A DNA stretch of 64,000 nt from Nocardia niwae NBRC 108934 = DSM 45340. GTDB taxonomy: Bacteria > Actinomycetota > Actinomycetes > Mycobacteriales > Mycobacteriaceae. Location of the stretch: the NCBI RefSeq assembly GCF_001613465.1, contig NZ_BDCK01000018.1, positions 186,001 through 250,000 of the forward strand, read 5' to 3'. The stretch's first letter is position 1. Each line of letters begins with the position of its first letter. The translations under genes and the position numbers were made by a program. This document shows, piece after piece, positions 52,699 to 62,034 of this stretch. The notes under the pieces were generated by a model. That model did not search any database. It was given only the letters and a program-made list of their open reading frames with translations, and was not told the origin of the DNA.

Positions 52699-53069
52699 AA
52701 TTGATGGGGGATGCTTCCCGTGCGGAGACGCTGGGCGCATCCGGCTCCGCTCGCGGGTCATTCGAATGCCCTCCCGGGATTGCGATATGTGACTGCCTGT
52801 TATTGCCACTTGTATGATCCGCGACGAGTGGCCCCCCGCTTGTCCGCTAGGCTCAGCGATCCTTGAGTCGCGATGTTCGATTCAAGTCAAAATACTTGGT
52901 TGCGACATGGTTTCAAGACGAACGGGCAGCGGCATCGGGAGTCTGTCCAGCGGACCGGAAGCGGTGGTACCAGGAGGCTACGGTCTGCTATGTTAATAAT
53001 GATTCTGCACTATGGAACTATCGCGGTACCTGTGGTCAGTGTCCGGGCTCAATGAGGAGTGGCGCAGAT
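52699..53069. other. 371-base region upstream of cutinase
   Basis: Contains no convincing gene. The cutinase frame is open from 52863, but the added residues do not resemble a signal peptide. A TATGTTAATAATG-rich patch at about 52985-53000 could include a -10 element for the cutinase gene. Confidence 0.45.
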
Positions 53070-53999
53070 ATGGACGAACTCAGCCTGCGTGGGGCATGGA
53101 AGAAGATGGCCGCCGCTTGCCTGGCCGCAGCGGTGACCACCAGTCTCCACCTCGGTGTCGAATCCGTTGCCGAAGCCGCACCGGCGCATTGCCCGGAGTT
53201 GTATGCGGTAGCGATTCCCGGAACGTGGGAGACCTCCAGCACCGGTGCGGGCAAAGGAATGCTCGCGGTCGCCCTGAACGATCTGCCCGGTGATGTCGAG
53301 GTGGACTATGTCGCTTACGCCGCGACGGCCTTCCCCTGGGAAAGCGAAGTGTACGGCCGCTCCAAACAGGAGGCGATCGACAAAGCGCGTGTCTCGGTCT
53401 CGGCCATGGCGCAAGCATGTGCGGCCACCCGGATCGCGGTGCTCGGCTACAGCCAAGGCGCGGACGCGGCAGGTGATCTCGCGGCCGAAATCGGCACCGG
53501 GCGCGGCGTGGTGCCGCCGCATCGGGTGGTCCTGGTGGGGCTGATCTCCGATCCGCGTCGCGCACCGAGCGACACGCTGATCGGCCCGCCCGTTCCCGGC
53601 GCAGGCGCGGCCGGGCCCCGGATCGGCGGTTTCGGGTGGCTCGCCTCGCGGACCTTCACCTTCTGCGTCGCGGGTGACCTGTATTGCGCGATGCCGGATA
53701 GTGACTTCGCCGGACGCATCGCGGGCTTTTTCGTCCAGCTGTCGAACCCGAATCCTGCGCAGCTCGGCAGCTACCAGCAGCAGGCGGCCGAGATCATCGG
53801 CGACGCCCTGGCGGCGGGAGGCTTCGATCTCTTGTCCGATCAGCTCAACGTCTCCGCGTATGAACAACGGAAGCGGCAGATCGACGACTTCCTGAGCTCC
53901 GGAATCCACCAGAGCTACCCCACCTACGCCATCGGCCCCGGCGCCGTGACGCCCTTGACCTGGCTGCGGCAACGCCTCATCGAGGTAACCGGTCCCTGA
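53070..53999 (+). CDS. Secreted cutinase-family esterase
   Basis: A 309-residue serine esterase. Signal peptide at about 1-38 (A-A-A-C-L-A-A-A-V-T...A-E-A-A-P-A-H). Nucleophile Ser128 in G-Y-S-Q-G-A-D, conserved cysteines at 41 and 117, and F-C-V-A-G-D-L-Y-C with the acid Asp. Candidate His lies near H-Q-S-Y-P. It is longer than simple cutinases (about 220) and resembles the larger mycobacterial Culp proteins. It hydrolyses lipid or polyester esters outside the membrane. ATG 53070 chosen so the signal peptide begins correctly; ATG 53052 is possible. Confidence 0.83.
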   Translation: MDELSLRGAWKKMAAACLAAAVTTSLHLGVESVAEAAPAHCPELYAVAIPGTWETSSTGAGKGMLAVALNDLPGDVEVDYVAYAATAFPWESEVYGRSKQEAIDKARVSVSAMAQACAATRIAVLGYSQGADAAGDLAAEIGTGRGVVPPHRVVLVGLISDPRRAPSDTLIGPPVPGAGAAGPRIGGFGWLASRTFTFCVAGDLYCAMPDSDFAGRIAGFFVQLSNPNPAQLGSYQQQAAEIIGDALAAGGFDLLSDQLNVSAYEQRKRQIDDFLSSGIHQSYPTYAIGPGAVTPLTWLRQRLIEVTGP

Positions 54000-54006
54000 C
54001 CGGCCC

Positions 54007-54031
54007 CGGCGACGAGGCGCTGTGTTCGCCG
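54007..54031. terminator. Hairpin between cutinase and FadD genes
   Basis: CGGCGA (54007-54012) and TCGCCG (54026-54031) flank 13 bases, between the convergent genes ending at 53999 and 54051. Weak candidate terminator. Confidence 0.3.
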
Positions 54032-54050
54032 CCGGATCTCCGTCCGGACA

Positions 54051-55700
54051 TCAGATGTCGGCCTGCTCCAGGGTCCGGCGCACCAGCTTGCCGGTGGCGT
54101 TGCGCGGCAGTTCGTCGAGGAACACCACGTCACGGGGCACCTTGTGGCGGGCCAGGTTCGCTTTGACGTAGTCCTTGATCTCCTGTGCGTCGCGCTCGGC
54201 GCCCGGCGCGAGAACGACGAAGGCGCGCAACCGCTTGCCGAAGTCGTGGTCCTCCACGCCGACGACGGCGGCCTCGAGCACGTCGGGACGGTCGACCAGG
54301 AGGTTCTCCACCTCGAGCGGATAGACGTTCTCGCCGCCGGAGACGATCATGTCGTCGTCGCGGCCGTCGATGAACAACCGTCCGTCGGCGTCGAAATGGC
54401 CGACGTCGCCGCTGGACAGCAGTCCGTCGACCGTTTCCTTGTTCCGGCCGTCGGTGTAGCCGGAGAAGCTGAGTCCGCTGGAGACGAAGATCGTGCCGAC
54501 CCGGCCGGGTGTGGTGATCTTCTTGCGTTGCGCGTCGTAGATCGCGACGCGGCATCCGACCGGCGGTTTGCCGACGGTGCCCGGCGCCACTCGCATGTCG
54601 TGCGGGGTGGCCACGGCGGCGACCGCGACTTCCGTCGAGGCGTAGAGGTTGTACAGCACCTCACCGAAGGTGTCGCCAGTGCGTCTGCTCAGGTCGGGCG
54701 AGACGGGCGCTCCCGCGGTGAATATCACGCGCAGTGACCTGGTGTCGTACTGCTCGAGCACGCTGGGGCCGAGGTCGAGGATGCGCTGCAGCATGGTCGG
54801 TACCACGACCAGGGTGGCGGCGCGGTGCTGCGCGACGTTGGCGAGGGTGCGCCGCGGATCGAATCTCCGCTGCTGGAAGACGATCTTGTTGCCCAGTGCC
54901 CAGCCGAGAGTGAACTGCGACAGCCCGGTGCCGTGGAAGATGGGCGCCGCCATCACGACCGTGTCGTTGCGCGGCAACGGCACCCGATGCAGAAACTGCG
55001 CCGATTGCAGGGGCGAGACCTTGTCCCGGGGAGCGCCTTTCGGGGTGCCGGTGGTTCCGCTGGTCAGGATGACGACGCCGCCGGGACGCTCGGGAGCCGG
55101 CAGTGCCGCGGTCGAGTTCGCGGCGATGAGCAGGTCGATCGTCGGTGTGTCCGCCCCGACGGCGTCGGTGTCGTCGACCCAGGTCAGCACGCGCGGAACG
55201 GTTTCGGGAACCGCGCCGAGCAACGCGAGGAATTCGCTGTCGAGCAGGATCGCTGCGACGTTCTCCCGCTCGGCGACCTCGGCGAGCTGCGGTTTGGCGA
55301 ACCCGGTGTTCATCAGCACCACACGGGCGCCCAGCTTCCCTGCCGCCAGGAGCGTCAGCACCATTCCGCGATGGTCCCTGCACAGCGCGGCGAGCACGGT
55401 GCCGGGGCCGATGCCTGCGGCGGTGAGCCCGCGGCCGAGCGCGTTCGACTGCTTGTCGAGTTGATCGAAGGTGAGGGTGCCGCGTTCGTCGACGATCGCC
55501 GGCGCCGACCCGTGGCGTCGGGTGGCATGCGCCAGCACGGTGACGAACGGGCCGAACACCGACGCGTCGCGCATCACCCTGATCGTCTCGGTGGGCCGCG
55601 CCGGATCGAACATGCCCCGTTTGGCCAGAACCGCCGCCGCCGACGCCAGGTCGGCCAGCGACCGGACGGCGGCGAGCGGCGACCGCAACGTCATCGTCAT
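54051..55700 (-). CDS. Long-chain acyl-CoA/acyl-AMP ligase (FadD2-like)
   Basis: A 549-residue FadD-type enzyme. P-loop L-T-S-G-T-T-G-T-P-K-G near residue 215, Y-A-S-T-E (A5), S-S-G-D-V-G-H (A7), I-V-S-G-G-E-N-V-Y-P (A8) and P-R-N-A-T-G-K (A10 Lys). It activates a fatty or aromatic acid to its CoA thioester. It is divergent from an MpaB-family gene and shares with it a 10-base inverted repeat in the promoter region. Confidence 0.9.
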   Translation of the reverse strand: MTMTLRSPLAAVRSLADLASAAAVLAKRGMFDPARPTETIRVMRDASVFGPFVTVLAHATRRHGSAPAIVDERGTLTFDQLDKQSNALGRGLTAAGIGPGTVLAALCRDHRGMVLTLLAAGKLGARVVLMNTGFAKPQLAEVAERENVAAILLDSEFLALLGAVPETVPRVLTWVDDTDAVGADTPTIDLLIAANSTAALPAPERPGGVVILTSGTTGTPKGAPRDKVSPLQSAQFLHRVPLPRNDTVVMAAPIFHGTGLSQFTLGWALGNKIVFQQRRFDPRRTLANVAQHRAATLVVVPTMLQRILDLGPSVLEQYDTRSLRVIFTAGAPVSPDLSRRTGDTFGEVLYNLYASTEVAVAAVATPHDMRVAPGTVGKPPVGCRVAIYDAQRKKITTPGRVGTIFVSSGLSFSGYTDGRNKETVDGLLSSGDVGHFDADGRLFIDGRDDDMIVSGGENVYPLEVENLLVDRPDVLEAAVVGVEDHDFGKRLRAFVVLAPGAERDAQEIKDYVKANLARHKVPRDVVFLDELPRNATGKLVRRTLEQADI

Positions 55701-55776
55701 CGAACACCTCCAGGTGAGGCGGTCGGCGAGCGAAACCCGGACGATGCCTCCGATGCGAATCGGAATTCATGTTCAC

Positions 55777-55846
55777 ATAAGTGACAGTGAGAGGTCCGTG
55801 AGCTTGCCGACCGTGTCGGTTGTTGAGAGAATATGGTGTCACTTAT
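55777..55846. promoter_or_regulatory. Split inverted repeat in fadD/mpaB divergent promoter
   Basis: ATAAGTGACA (55777-55786) is repeated in opposite orientation as TGTCACTTAT (55837-55846). Each copy faces one of the two divergent genes, so one regulator may control both. Confidence 0.5.
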
Positions 55847-55870
55847 ATCAATATCTCGCTGGAGTTCGGC

Positions 55871-56731
55871 ATGTCTCGTCCTGAACCGTCCGCACCGCTG
55901 CGGACCGCTCCCGATCCGGATCTCGGACGCCGGCGCCGCTACATGGCGGGGCCCGCGGCGCTGCTGGGTGGCCCGGCCAACGTGATCATGCAGCTGAGCC
56001 TGCCCGGGGTCGGCCGCGGTGTGGTCGAGAGCACGGTCGACAGCGGCCGCTACACGTTGCATCCGCGCAAGCGCGGTCGCACGACCTTGACCTATCTGGC
56101 GGTGGCGATGCTTGGCACCGAGGAAGACCGCGCGGCCTATCGCGCGGCCGTCAATACATCGCACCGGCATGTGCGATCCGGTCCCGACAGTCCGGTGAAG
56201 TACAACGCCTTCGATCCGGAACTCCAATTGTGGGTCGCCGCATGCCTGTACCGCGGCACCGTCGATTCCCTGCGCTTCCTGTACGGTCCGATGGACGAGG
56301 ATCTGGCCGACGAGGTGTATCGCGAGTCGAGCCGATTCGGGACGACGCTGCAGATGCGCCCGGAACTGTGGCCAGCCGACCGCGCGGCATTCGCCGAGTA
56401 CTGGGACTCGAAGCTGCCGGATCTCACGCTGGACGACGAGGTGCGGGCCTATCTGCTCGATGAAGTCGTCGATCTCGGACCTTACCGGCGCATCGAGCGG
56501 CTGGCGTTCGGCCGGGCGAATCGGTTCTTCACCACGGGCTTTCTCCCGCAACGGTTCCGCGACCAACTGGGACTGGAGTGGAGCCCGCGCCGGCAGCGCG
56601 TCTTCGAGCTGACGATGCGCACGATCGGACTGGCTCTGCGGGTGTTTCCCGAACGGTGGCGGCTGTACCCGTTCGAAACCTACCTGCACGACATGCGCAA
56701 GCGGCGCGCACTCGGGAAGCCGCTGGTGTGA
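55871..56731 (+). CDS. MpaB-family (DUF2236) oxygenase-like protein
   Basis: A 286-residue protein of the MpaB/latex-clearing-protein-like family: G-G-P-A-N-V-I-M-Q-L-S near residue 45, H-P-R-K-R-G-R-T-T-L-T-Y-L, and the central N-x-F-D-P-E-L-Q-L-W-V-A-A. Known relatives bind haem b and oxidise lipids or rubber, but many are uncharacterised. ATG 55871 has GGAG at 6 bases. A truncated second copy of the family begins 28 bases after its stop. Confidence 0.8.
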   Translation: MSRPEPSAPLRTAPDPDLGRRRRYMAGPAALLGGPANVIMQLSLPGVGRGVVESTVDSGRYTLHPRKRGRTTLTYLAVAMLGTEEDRAAYRAAVNTSHRHVRSGPDSPVKYNAFDPELQLWVAACLYRGTVDSLRFLYGPMDEDLADEVYRESSRFGTTLQMRPELWPADRAAFAEYWDSKLPDLTLDDEVRAYLLDEVVDLGPYRRIERLAFGRANRFFTTGFLPQRFRDQLGLEWSPRRQRVFELTMRTIGLALRVFPERWRLYPFETYLHDMRKRRALGKPLV

Positions 56732-56759
56732 CGGCCGACGCCGATCGGGGGAACGTGCT

Positions 56760-56915
56760 GTGCGTGCGCCCGCGCCCTTGCTGCGGAAGTACCTCGGCGA
56801 TCGGCGATTCGCGTTGGCGCTTCCCAGGGCGGTGGCGCTGCAGATCCTGCATCCAGCGGTCGCGACGGCGCTCACCGAGCACGTGACCTACCGGCTGTGG
56901 CTGCACAAGCGCTCG
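56760..56915 (+). pseudogene. Truncated second MpaB-family gene (5' part only)
   Basis: GTG 56760 with GGGGG upstream opens a frame reading L-L-R-K-Y-L-G-D-R-R-F-A-L-A-L-P-R-A-V..., L-H-P-A-V-A, and L-W-L-H-K-R, the conserved N-terminus of MpaB/DUF2236 proteins. After about residue 51 homology stops, and the GMC gene on the other strand ends at 56968. About 200 residues are missing. Read as a gene cut by a rearrangement. Confidence 0.65.
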
Positions 56916-56967
56916 AAGGGCCCGGTGGACGACCGACGCCCGACACGAGGCCGCTCAGGGCTCACCT

Positions 56968-58542
56968 TCAGCCGCGGATCAGGTCGGCTGCCTTCTCGCC
57001 GATCAGCACGCTCGGGGCGTGGGTGTGTCCGCGGATAATGCTGGGCATCACCGATGCGTCCGCGATCCGCAGCCCTTCGACACCTCGAACCAGCAAAGCC
57101 GGTGTCACGACGCTGGTTGCGTCGCTGCCCATCCGGCAGGTGCCCACCGGGTGATACAGGGTGTGTGAACAGGTGGTGAGCGCCTTCTCGAGCGTGTCGG
57201 GGCCGGTATCCGGCGCGCCAACGGGACGAGCGACTCTGCCGAGCAGCTTTTTCAACGCGGGTGCTTCGGCGATCTCCGCGCACATGCGAAGGCCTGCCAG
57301 GATGGCCGCGCGGTCGACGCCGTCGCTGTCGGACAGGTAGCGGGGATCGATGACCGGCTTCGCCAGTGGGTCGGCCGAGCGCAACGAGATGCGGCCTCTG
57401 CTCTCCGGCTTGAGCAGGATAGAGCCCATTACCACCGCGTGGCCGTACGGTTCTCCGATGCCCTCGTCGAAAAACGGTGCGGGTCCGAAGATCAGCTCTA
57501 GGTCGGGCAGATCCAGTTCCGGGCGGCTACGCACGAATCCGTAGGCCTCACCGACATTGGAGGTCAGCATGCCGCGGTGTCTGGCAAGGTAATTGATGAG
57601 CTCCAGCGGCTTTTCCGCGGCGAACAAGCTGTCGCCTTCGACGTCGAAGCCGAGCATCGCGACCAGATGGTCCATCAGGTTCTGCCCGACCTCCGGTGCG
57701 TGGTACACCGTGGCGATGCCGTGCTCCGCGAGATGTTCACGATCGCCGATGCCGGAGAGCATCAGTAGTTGTGGGCTGTTGATCGCACCGCCGCACAGCA
57801 CCACTTCCCGGCGGGCATACACGACCTCGCGCTTGCCGTTGGACTCGAATTCGACGGCCACAGCACGAGTTCCATCGAAAATAATGCATGTCGCGACGGC
57901 CTCGGTGCGCAATGTCAGGTTCTTTCTGCCGAGCGCGGGTCGGAGGTAGGCGTCGGCCGTGCTCCAGCGTGCCCCACCCTTCTGTGTCACGACGGTCTCG
58001 GAGAAACCATTCGGCTCGGGCAGGTTCGGGCGCTCCACGGTGTGCCCGGACTCGACCGCGGCCGCCAGCCAGGCCGCCGTGAACGCGCGCGGGCTGCGCT
58101 GCCGCGACACATGCAGCGGACCGGCGACGCCCTCATCGGGTTCGCGTGCCCCCTCGACTGCTTCGATCTTGCGGAAGTACCGCACGACCTCGGTGAAGGA
58201 CCAGTCGCTTCCGGCTCGCTCGGCCCAATCGTCGTAGTCCGCGGCGAATCCGCGCACCCACATCATCGCGTTGAGCGACGAGGATCCGCCAAGAGTTTTA
58301 CCTCTGGGCCAGTAGATTTCACGTCCGCCCAGATTGGGCTGTGGTTCGGTGCGGTAATCCCAGTCCACGGCGCTGCGGAACAGCTTCGAGAATGCGGCGG
58401 GGATATGGATGAATTTGTCTTTGTCCCGGGGACCAGCCTCCAGCACGACGACGCTGGCCGCGGGGTCGGTACTGAGTCGGTTGGCGACGACCGCGCCCGC
58501 CGATCCGGTACCGATGACGACGTAATCGGCGTGGGTATCCAC
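56968..58542 (-). CDS. GMC-family FAD-dependent alcohol oxidoreductase 2
   Basis: A 524-residue GMC enzyme. V-I-G-T-G-S-A-G lies at about 9-16, [13 protein letters not shown] follows, and C-terminal [10 protein letters not shown] and R-G-H-T-H-A-P are present. It closely resembles the GMC at 18240 throughout, including an I-P-A-x-F-x-K-L-F-R-S block. It lies 16 bases after the aldehyde dehydrogenase gene, so alcohol-to-acid oxidation by the pair is likely. A PucR-type regulator is divergent from them. Confidence 0.88.
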   Translation of the reverse strand: MDTHADYVVIGTGSAGAVVANRLSTDPAASVVVLEAGPRDKDKFIHIPAAFSKLFRSAVDWDYRTEPQPNLGGREIYWPRGKTLGGSSSLNAMMWVRGFAADYDDWAERAGSDWSFTEVVRYFRKIEAVEGAREPDEGVAGPLHVSRQRSPRAFTAAWLAAAVESGHTVERPNLPEPNGFSETVVTQKGGARWSTADAYLRPALGRKNLTLRTEAVATCIIFDGTRAVAVEFESNGKREVVYARREVVLCGGAINSPQLLMLSGIGDREHLAEHGIATVYHAPEVGQNLMDHLVAMLGFDVEGDSLFAAEKPLELINYLARHRGMLTSNVGEAYGFVRSRPELDLPDLELIFGPAPFFDEGIGEPYGHAVVMGSILLKPESRGRISLRSADPLAKPVIDPRYLSDSDGVDRAAILAGLRMCAEIAEAPALKKLLGRVARPVGAPDTGPDTLEKALTTCSHTLYHPVGTCRMGSDATSVVTPALLVRGVEGLRIADASVMPSIIRGHTHAPSVLIGEKAADLIRG

Positions 58543-58558
58543 GTGTGCTCCTGCTCGG

Positions 58559-60268
58559 TCAGCCGCGCAACGCGGATGCGAAGATTGCGGGCAGTTTTCC
58601 CCAACCGGGTGCTCCGGCGAACGCGGCGAGTCGCCGTCCGGTCGTAGCCGCGGTCGTATTGTTCACAAACCATGGCGGCTTCGGCGTGAGCGACCACTCG
58701 CCATGCAGCACCGAGCGTGGCGCGGGACGGAACGGGCCGCGCACAACCGTGCGTTCGGGCCGGTCGATCAGGAATGCGTTGTGCACCACGCCGATTCCGC
58801 TCTGCACGTCGTCGATCGTGTGGCCGGGATATGCACCCCAGGTGGCCGCGGCGGTGAGGAACCCGGCGCCGGTCCACGCATTGATCGCGATCGTGCCGTA
58901 GTGCAGCTGCTCGATCAGGTCGTCGAATGCCGCTCCCATCGCGCGGATGGTCGCCGGGTGCGCGATGACATTGACCCCGAGCGTGCCGACGAACTCGTCG
59001 TTCGCCACTGCCGCCGCTGCCCGCGTGAAATCCCGTCCGAGACCTGACAATTCGACCACTCCGAGTACCGGCGCGAAGTATTCGGTCTGCAGCAGTGTCT
59101 CGGTTCGGTCGCCGCGCAGGCCCGGCATCAGAACTCGGCCGCCGAAGTGCTCGGCGCTCGGATAGGTCGATTCGGCTGCCGCGACCCGATCGTCGCTGCC
59201 CGGGTAATACGCGACCCGACTCGGTGCGGCCTGGTAGGCGGCGCGCAGCTCGCGCAGGAAGTCGTCCTTCTGATCCCAGTCGGCGGAAATCACGACGGCC
59301 TGCGCCGCGACACAGTTGTATCCGCCGTTGTGCAGGCGCTGGGTGACAATGTGGTCGGCCTGGAACCGCAGATCGGCCTTGCTCCACCGACCCGGCAGCA
59401 CGATGGTCGGGGAGACGCCGCCGAGTTCGCTGGTGATCGGCTTGTCGAGTCGAGGCCGACCGGCGGCCTTGCGTGTCGCGGCATCTTCGCCGTGCCCCCA
59501 GACGATCGCGTCGTGTGTCGCGGCGCTGCCGGTCATATGCACGTGTGCGACGTCTGGATGCTGCACCAGATATTCGCCGACGTCGGCTGCGCCGGTCAGG
59601 ATCCGGACGGCCCCGATCGCAATGAACGGCTCCAGCACATCGGTCAGCGGCTCCAGCATCGGGTCCGTGATCGGATTCAGCTTCAAAGCGACGACGCGGT
59701 TGTGCGCGATCAGTTCGTACAGCACGTCCAACGGGGCGATCGAGGTGATGTTGCCCGCGCCGAGCACCACCCCGATGCCGTGGGTGTGAATCGGGTCGAG
59801 CTGCGCCAGCCCCGCGGCTCGAATGGCTTCGGCGGGGCCGATCCCCGGCTGTAGCCACACCTCGGCGCTGAATCCGCTCAGCAGCAAAGTGTCGAAGACC
59901 GAGGTGGGCAGCACGCGGACCGTGGTGCGTCCACCGGCGGTGCCGAAATGCGCCTTCTCGAGTGGGCTGCGCCCGGCGGCGAGTGCGAGCAGGCTTCGCT
60001 CTAGTGCTCCAGCTCCCGATGCCATCGCATAGGGGCCGGATATCCATTCCTCGCCGACCAGCGCCGTGCCTGGATCCAGCCGCTTATAGCGGACCGCCGC
60101 ATCGACCCACTTTCCGGCGAATTGCGCGGTGCGCTCGCGGACGCGCCCGAGCAGCTCGGCGCGTGCGGCCAAGGAGATCGTGGCCCATATTTTTTCACCC
60201 TCGGCAAGTGCCGACAGTGCGGCGTCGACGGCGCCCCGCAGGTCGGTCGGCGAGTCGTTGATGGTCAT
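58559..60268 (-). CDS. Aldehyde dehydrogenase family protein, long form
   Basis: A 569-residue divergent aldehyde dehydrogenase. Active-site Glu281 is in S-E-L-G-G-V and catalytic Cys319 in G-G-Y-N-C. L-G-A-G-N-I-T replaces the usual P-W-N-F-P, and a cofactor-side M-T-G-S-A-A-T motif is kept. The residues before 80 and after 480 extend beyond the standard fold. It probably oxidises the aldehyde made by the adjacent GMC enzyme. ATG 60268 chosen; an in-frame ATG lies 18 bases upstream. Confidence 0.82.
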   Translation of the reverse strand: MTINDSPTDLRGAVDAALSALAEGEKIWATISLAARAELLGRVRERTAQFAGKWVDAAVRYKRLDPGTALVGEEWISGPYAMASGAGALERSLLALAAGRSPLEKAHFGTAGGRTTVRVLPTSVFDTLLLSGFSAEVWLQPGIGPAEAIRAAGLAQLDPIHTHGIGVVLGAGNITSIAPLDVLYELIAHNRVVALKLNPITDPMLEPLTDVLEPFIAIGAVRILTGAADVGEYLVQHPDVAHVHMTGSAATHDAIVWGHGEDAATRKAAGRPRLDKPITSELGGVSPTIVLPGRWSKADLRFQADHIVTQRLHNGGYNCVAAQAVVISADWDQKDDFLRELRAAYQAAPSRVAYYPGSDDRVAAAESTYPSAEHFGGRVLMPGLRGDRTETLLQTEYFAPVLGVVELSGLGRDFTRAAAAVANDEFVGTLGVNVIAHPATIRAMGAAFDDLIEQLHYGTIAINAWTGAGFLTAAATWGAYPGHTIDDVQSGIGVVHNAFLIDRPERTVVRGPFRPAPRSVLHGEWSLTPKPPWFVNNTTAATTGRRLAAFAGAPGWGKLPAIFASALRG

Positions 60269-60336
60269 AGTCGGAATTGTCCGCATCAGTGCACTCGCGC
60301 ACCATGGGCGGCGGTCGCGGGAGTAGGTGATCGATT

Positions 60337-60352
60337 TTGTGCGACGGCACAA
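60337..60352. promoter_or_regulatory. Palindromic operator between PucR and ALDH-GMC genes
   Basis: TTGTGC-GACG-GCACAA, perfect 6-base arms, in the 125-base divergent gap. It lies 69 bases before the aldehyde dehydrogenase start and 42 bases before the PucR start. Confidence 0.5.
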
Positions 60353-60393
60353 TGATGGTGTGGCGTGGCCCACATAGCTGGTGATATGCTGCC

Positions 60394-61578
60394 GTGGTGG
60401 CCAGGCCGTTGCACTCGATCGCGGCCACCGAACTCGCGAGGCAGTTGCTGGACTCGGTGGGCTCGATGGCCGACGAACTCGCGGACCGGATCGTCGCATC
60501 CGAGCGGGCATACCTGGACTCCCAATTGCTGACCCGCGAGCAACTGCGCGGAGCCTGCCTGGACAACTTGAGCGCAATGCTCGGCTACCTTGCGGGCCGC
60601 GATCCGGTGCGGCTGGAGTCCGCGCGTGCGGCGGGCAGATTGAAGGCCGAACAGGGGTTGCCGATAGCGGCGATGCTGCACGCCTACCGGCTCGGTGGTC
60701 AGTTGATCTGGGAAGAGTTGATGGTTCGTGCCGGTGGTGTCGCCCATGGTGAGCTGTTGAAGATTCCTGGCGCATTGTGGGCGATGGTCGATCGGTACTC
60801 CGATGCCGCGGCCGAGGCGTACCGCGAGACCGAAACTCTGGTCGCCCTGGCCGATATCGAGTCGCGGGCCCGGGTGATCCGGACCTTGTTCGACGACCAT
60901 GCGGAGAATCCCGCTGTGGTTCTGGACGCCGCGCGCACTCTGGGCCTACCCGAGTCCGGGGTATTCGTAGTGGTCGCCGCCGAGGCTGATTCGGACCGGA
61001 ACACGATGGCCGCGGCGATCGCCAAGCTGAACGACCGTGGCATCGTTTCGATCTGGGATTTCTACGCCGATACCCGGACCGGTCTGATCTGCGCACCCAC
61101 GTCCACCGAAATCGACGGTGCCATCAGCTTACTCGGTGCGGCGGTCGAAGCTCGTGCGGGCGTCAGTCGCGTCTTCGGCGGTCCGCAGGGCATTGCCGCT
61201 GCGCGCGACGAAGCCCGGCTCGCGCTCAAGTGCATCCCGCGCGGTGCCGTTGCGATGACCCGTTACGAATCGGAGCCGGTCGCGCTACTGGTGGTGCGGC
61301 TACCCGATGCGGCGCGCAGTGCGGCCGCACAAATCCTCGGCCCGCTCATGCAGCTGCCGGAGGCGGAGCGAACGGCTCTGTTGCACACCCTCGAAGTGTG
61401 GTTCGACTGCAAAGGCTCGACCGTGGCCGCGGCGCAGCAGATGCACTATCACCGCAACACCGTGCTCTACCGGCTGCGCAAGATTCGCGACCTCACCGGC
61501 CGCGACTGCGACCAACCCGCACAGGCGGCCGAGCTCTACGTCGCGCTGCAGGCGACCCGACTGCTGCGCCCGCTGTAG
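60394..61578 (+). CDS. PucR/CdaR-type regulator of the ALDH-GMC pair
   Basis: A 394-residue regulator. N-terminal helical domain (1-150), central GGDEF-like domain, and C-terminal PucR HTH with A-A-Q-Q-M-H-Y-H-R-N-T-V-L-Y-R-L-R-K-I at about 345-363. GTG start. It is divergent from the aldehyde dehydrogenase-GMC genes and probably activates them in response to their substrate. It shares architecture with the PucR at 13571 but differs clearly in sequence. Confidence 0.87.
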   Translation: MVARPLHSIAATELARQLLDSVGSMADELADRIVASERAYLDSQLLTREQLRGACLDNLSAMLGYLAGRDPVRLESARAAGRLKAEQGLPIAAMLHAYRLGGQLIWEELMVRAGGVAHGELLKIPGALWAMVDRYSDAAAEAYRETETLVALADIESRARVIRTLFDDHAENPAVVLDAARTLGLPESGVFVVVAAEADSDRNTMAAAIAKLNDRGIVSIWDFYADTRTGLICAPTSTEIDGAISLLGAAVEARAGVSRVFGGPQGIAAARDEARLALKCIPRGAVAMTRYESEPVALLVVRLPDAARSAAAQILGPLMQLPEAERTALLHTLEVWFDCKGSTVAAAQQMHYHRNTVLYRLRKIRDLTGRDCDQPAQAAELYVALQATRLLRPL

Positions 61579-61831
61579 TTTGGTCAACAGCATGGCCAGG
61601 CAATGCCTTTAGAACACGATCGCGGTAGGGGGGAGCCTCGATTATCGCTGCGACTCGGTGAGAGTGTTTCGGCGAGTGGTTTCCCGACGAGCCTAGTGGC
61701 TATACCGCAGCGTGGCCGCGGCACCTGGGACGGGACAGACGTGTCGCCCATGGCAGTGCTTTCCGGCCCAGTGTCGACGTGCCCGGCCGCGATTTCGGTG
61801 ATGCCCTCTCCACCTGGGATTCCTGCGGCAG
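61579..61831. other. 253-base region after the PucR gene
   Basis: No gene on either strand; minus-strand frames are short and not protein-like. It separates the PucR gene from the nmrA remnant and probably contains a rearrangement boundary. Confidence 0.4.
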
Positions 61832-62030
61832 TCAGCCGACGTAGAAGTCCTTGTGGACGGCGACGAACTCCTGGACGGCCAGGGACCGCTTCCCGGTGAT
61901 GCGCTCGACGTCGACGGTCGCTCTGTCGTAACGGTTCGCGCGGTGCAGCTGCGCCATGGTCGCGATGTGCTGCTCGGTGTGCTGTGGCAGGCCCGCGTTC
62001 GCGAGTACCTCTGTGCGCCACCATTGCCCG
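61832..62030 (-). pseudogene. C-terminal remnant of an NmrA-like NAD(P)-binding protein
   Basis: The minus frame reads Q-W-W-R-T-E-V-L-A-N-A-G-L-P, M-A-Q-L-H-R-A-N-R-Y-D, V-E-R-I-T-G-K and Q-E-F-V-A-V-H-K-D-F-Y to a TGA at 61834-61832. This is the typical end of NmrA-like oxidoreductases. The Rossmann half is absent: upstream bases belong to the TetR gene. About 65 residues survive. Confidence 0.65.
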
Positions 62031-62034
62031 CTCC

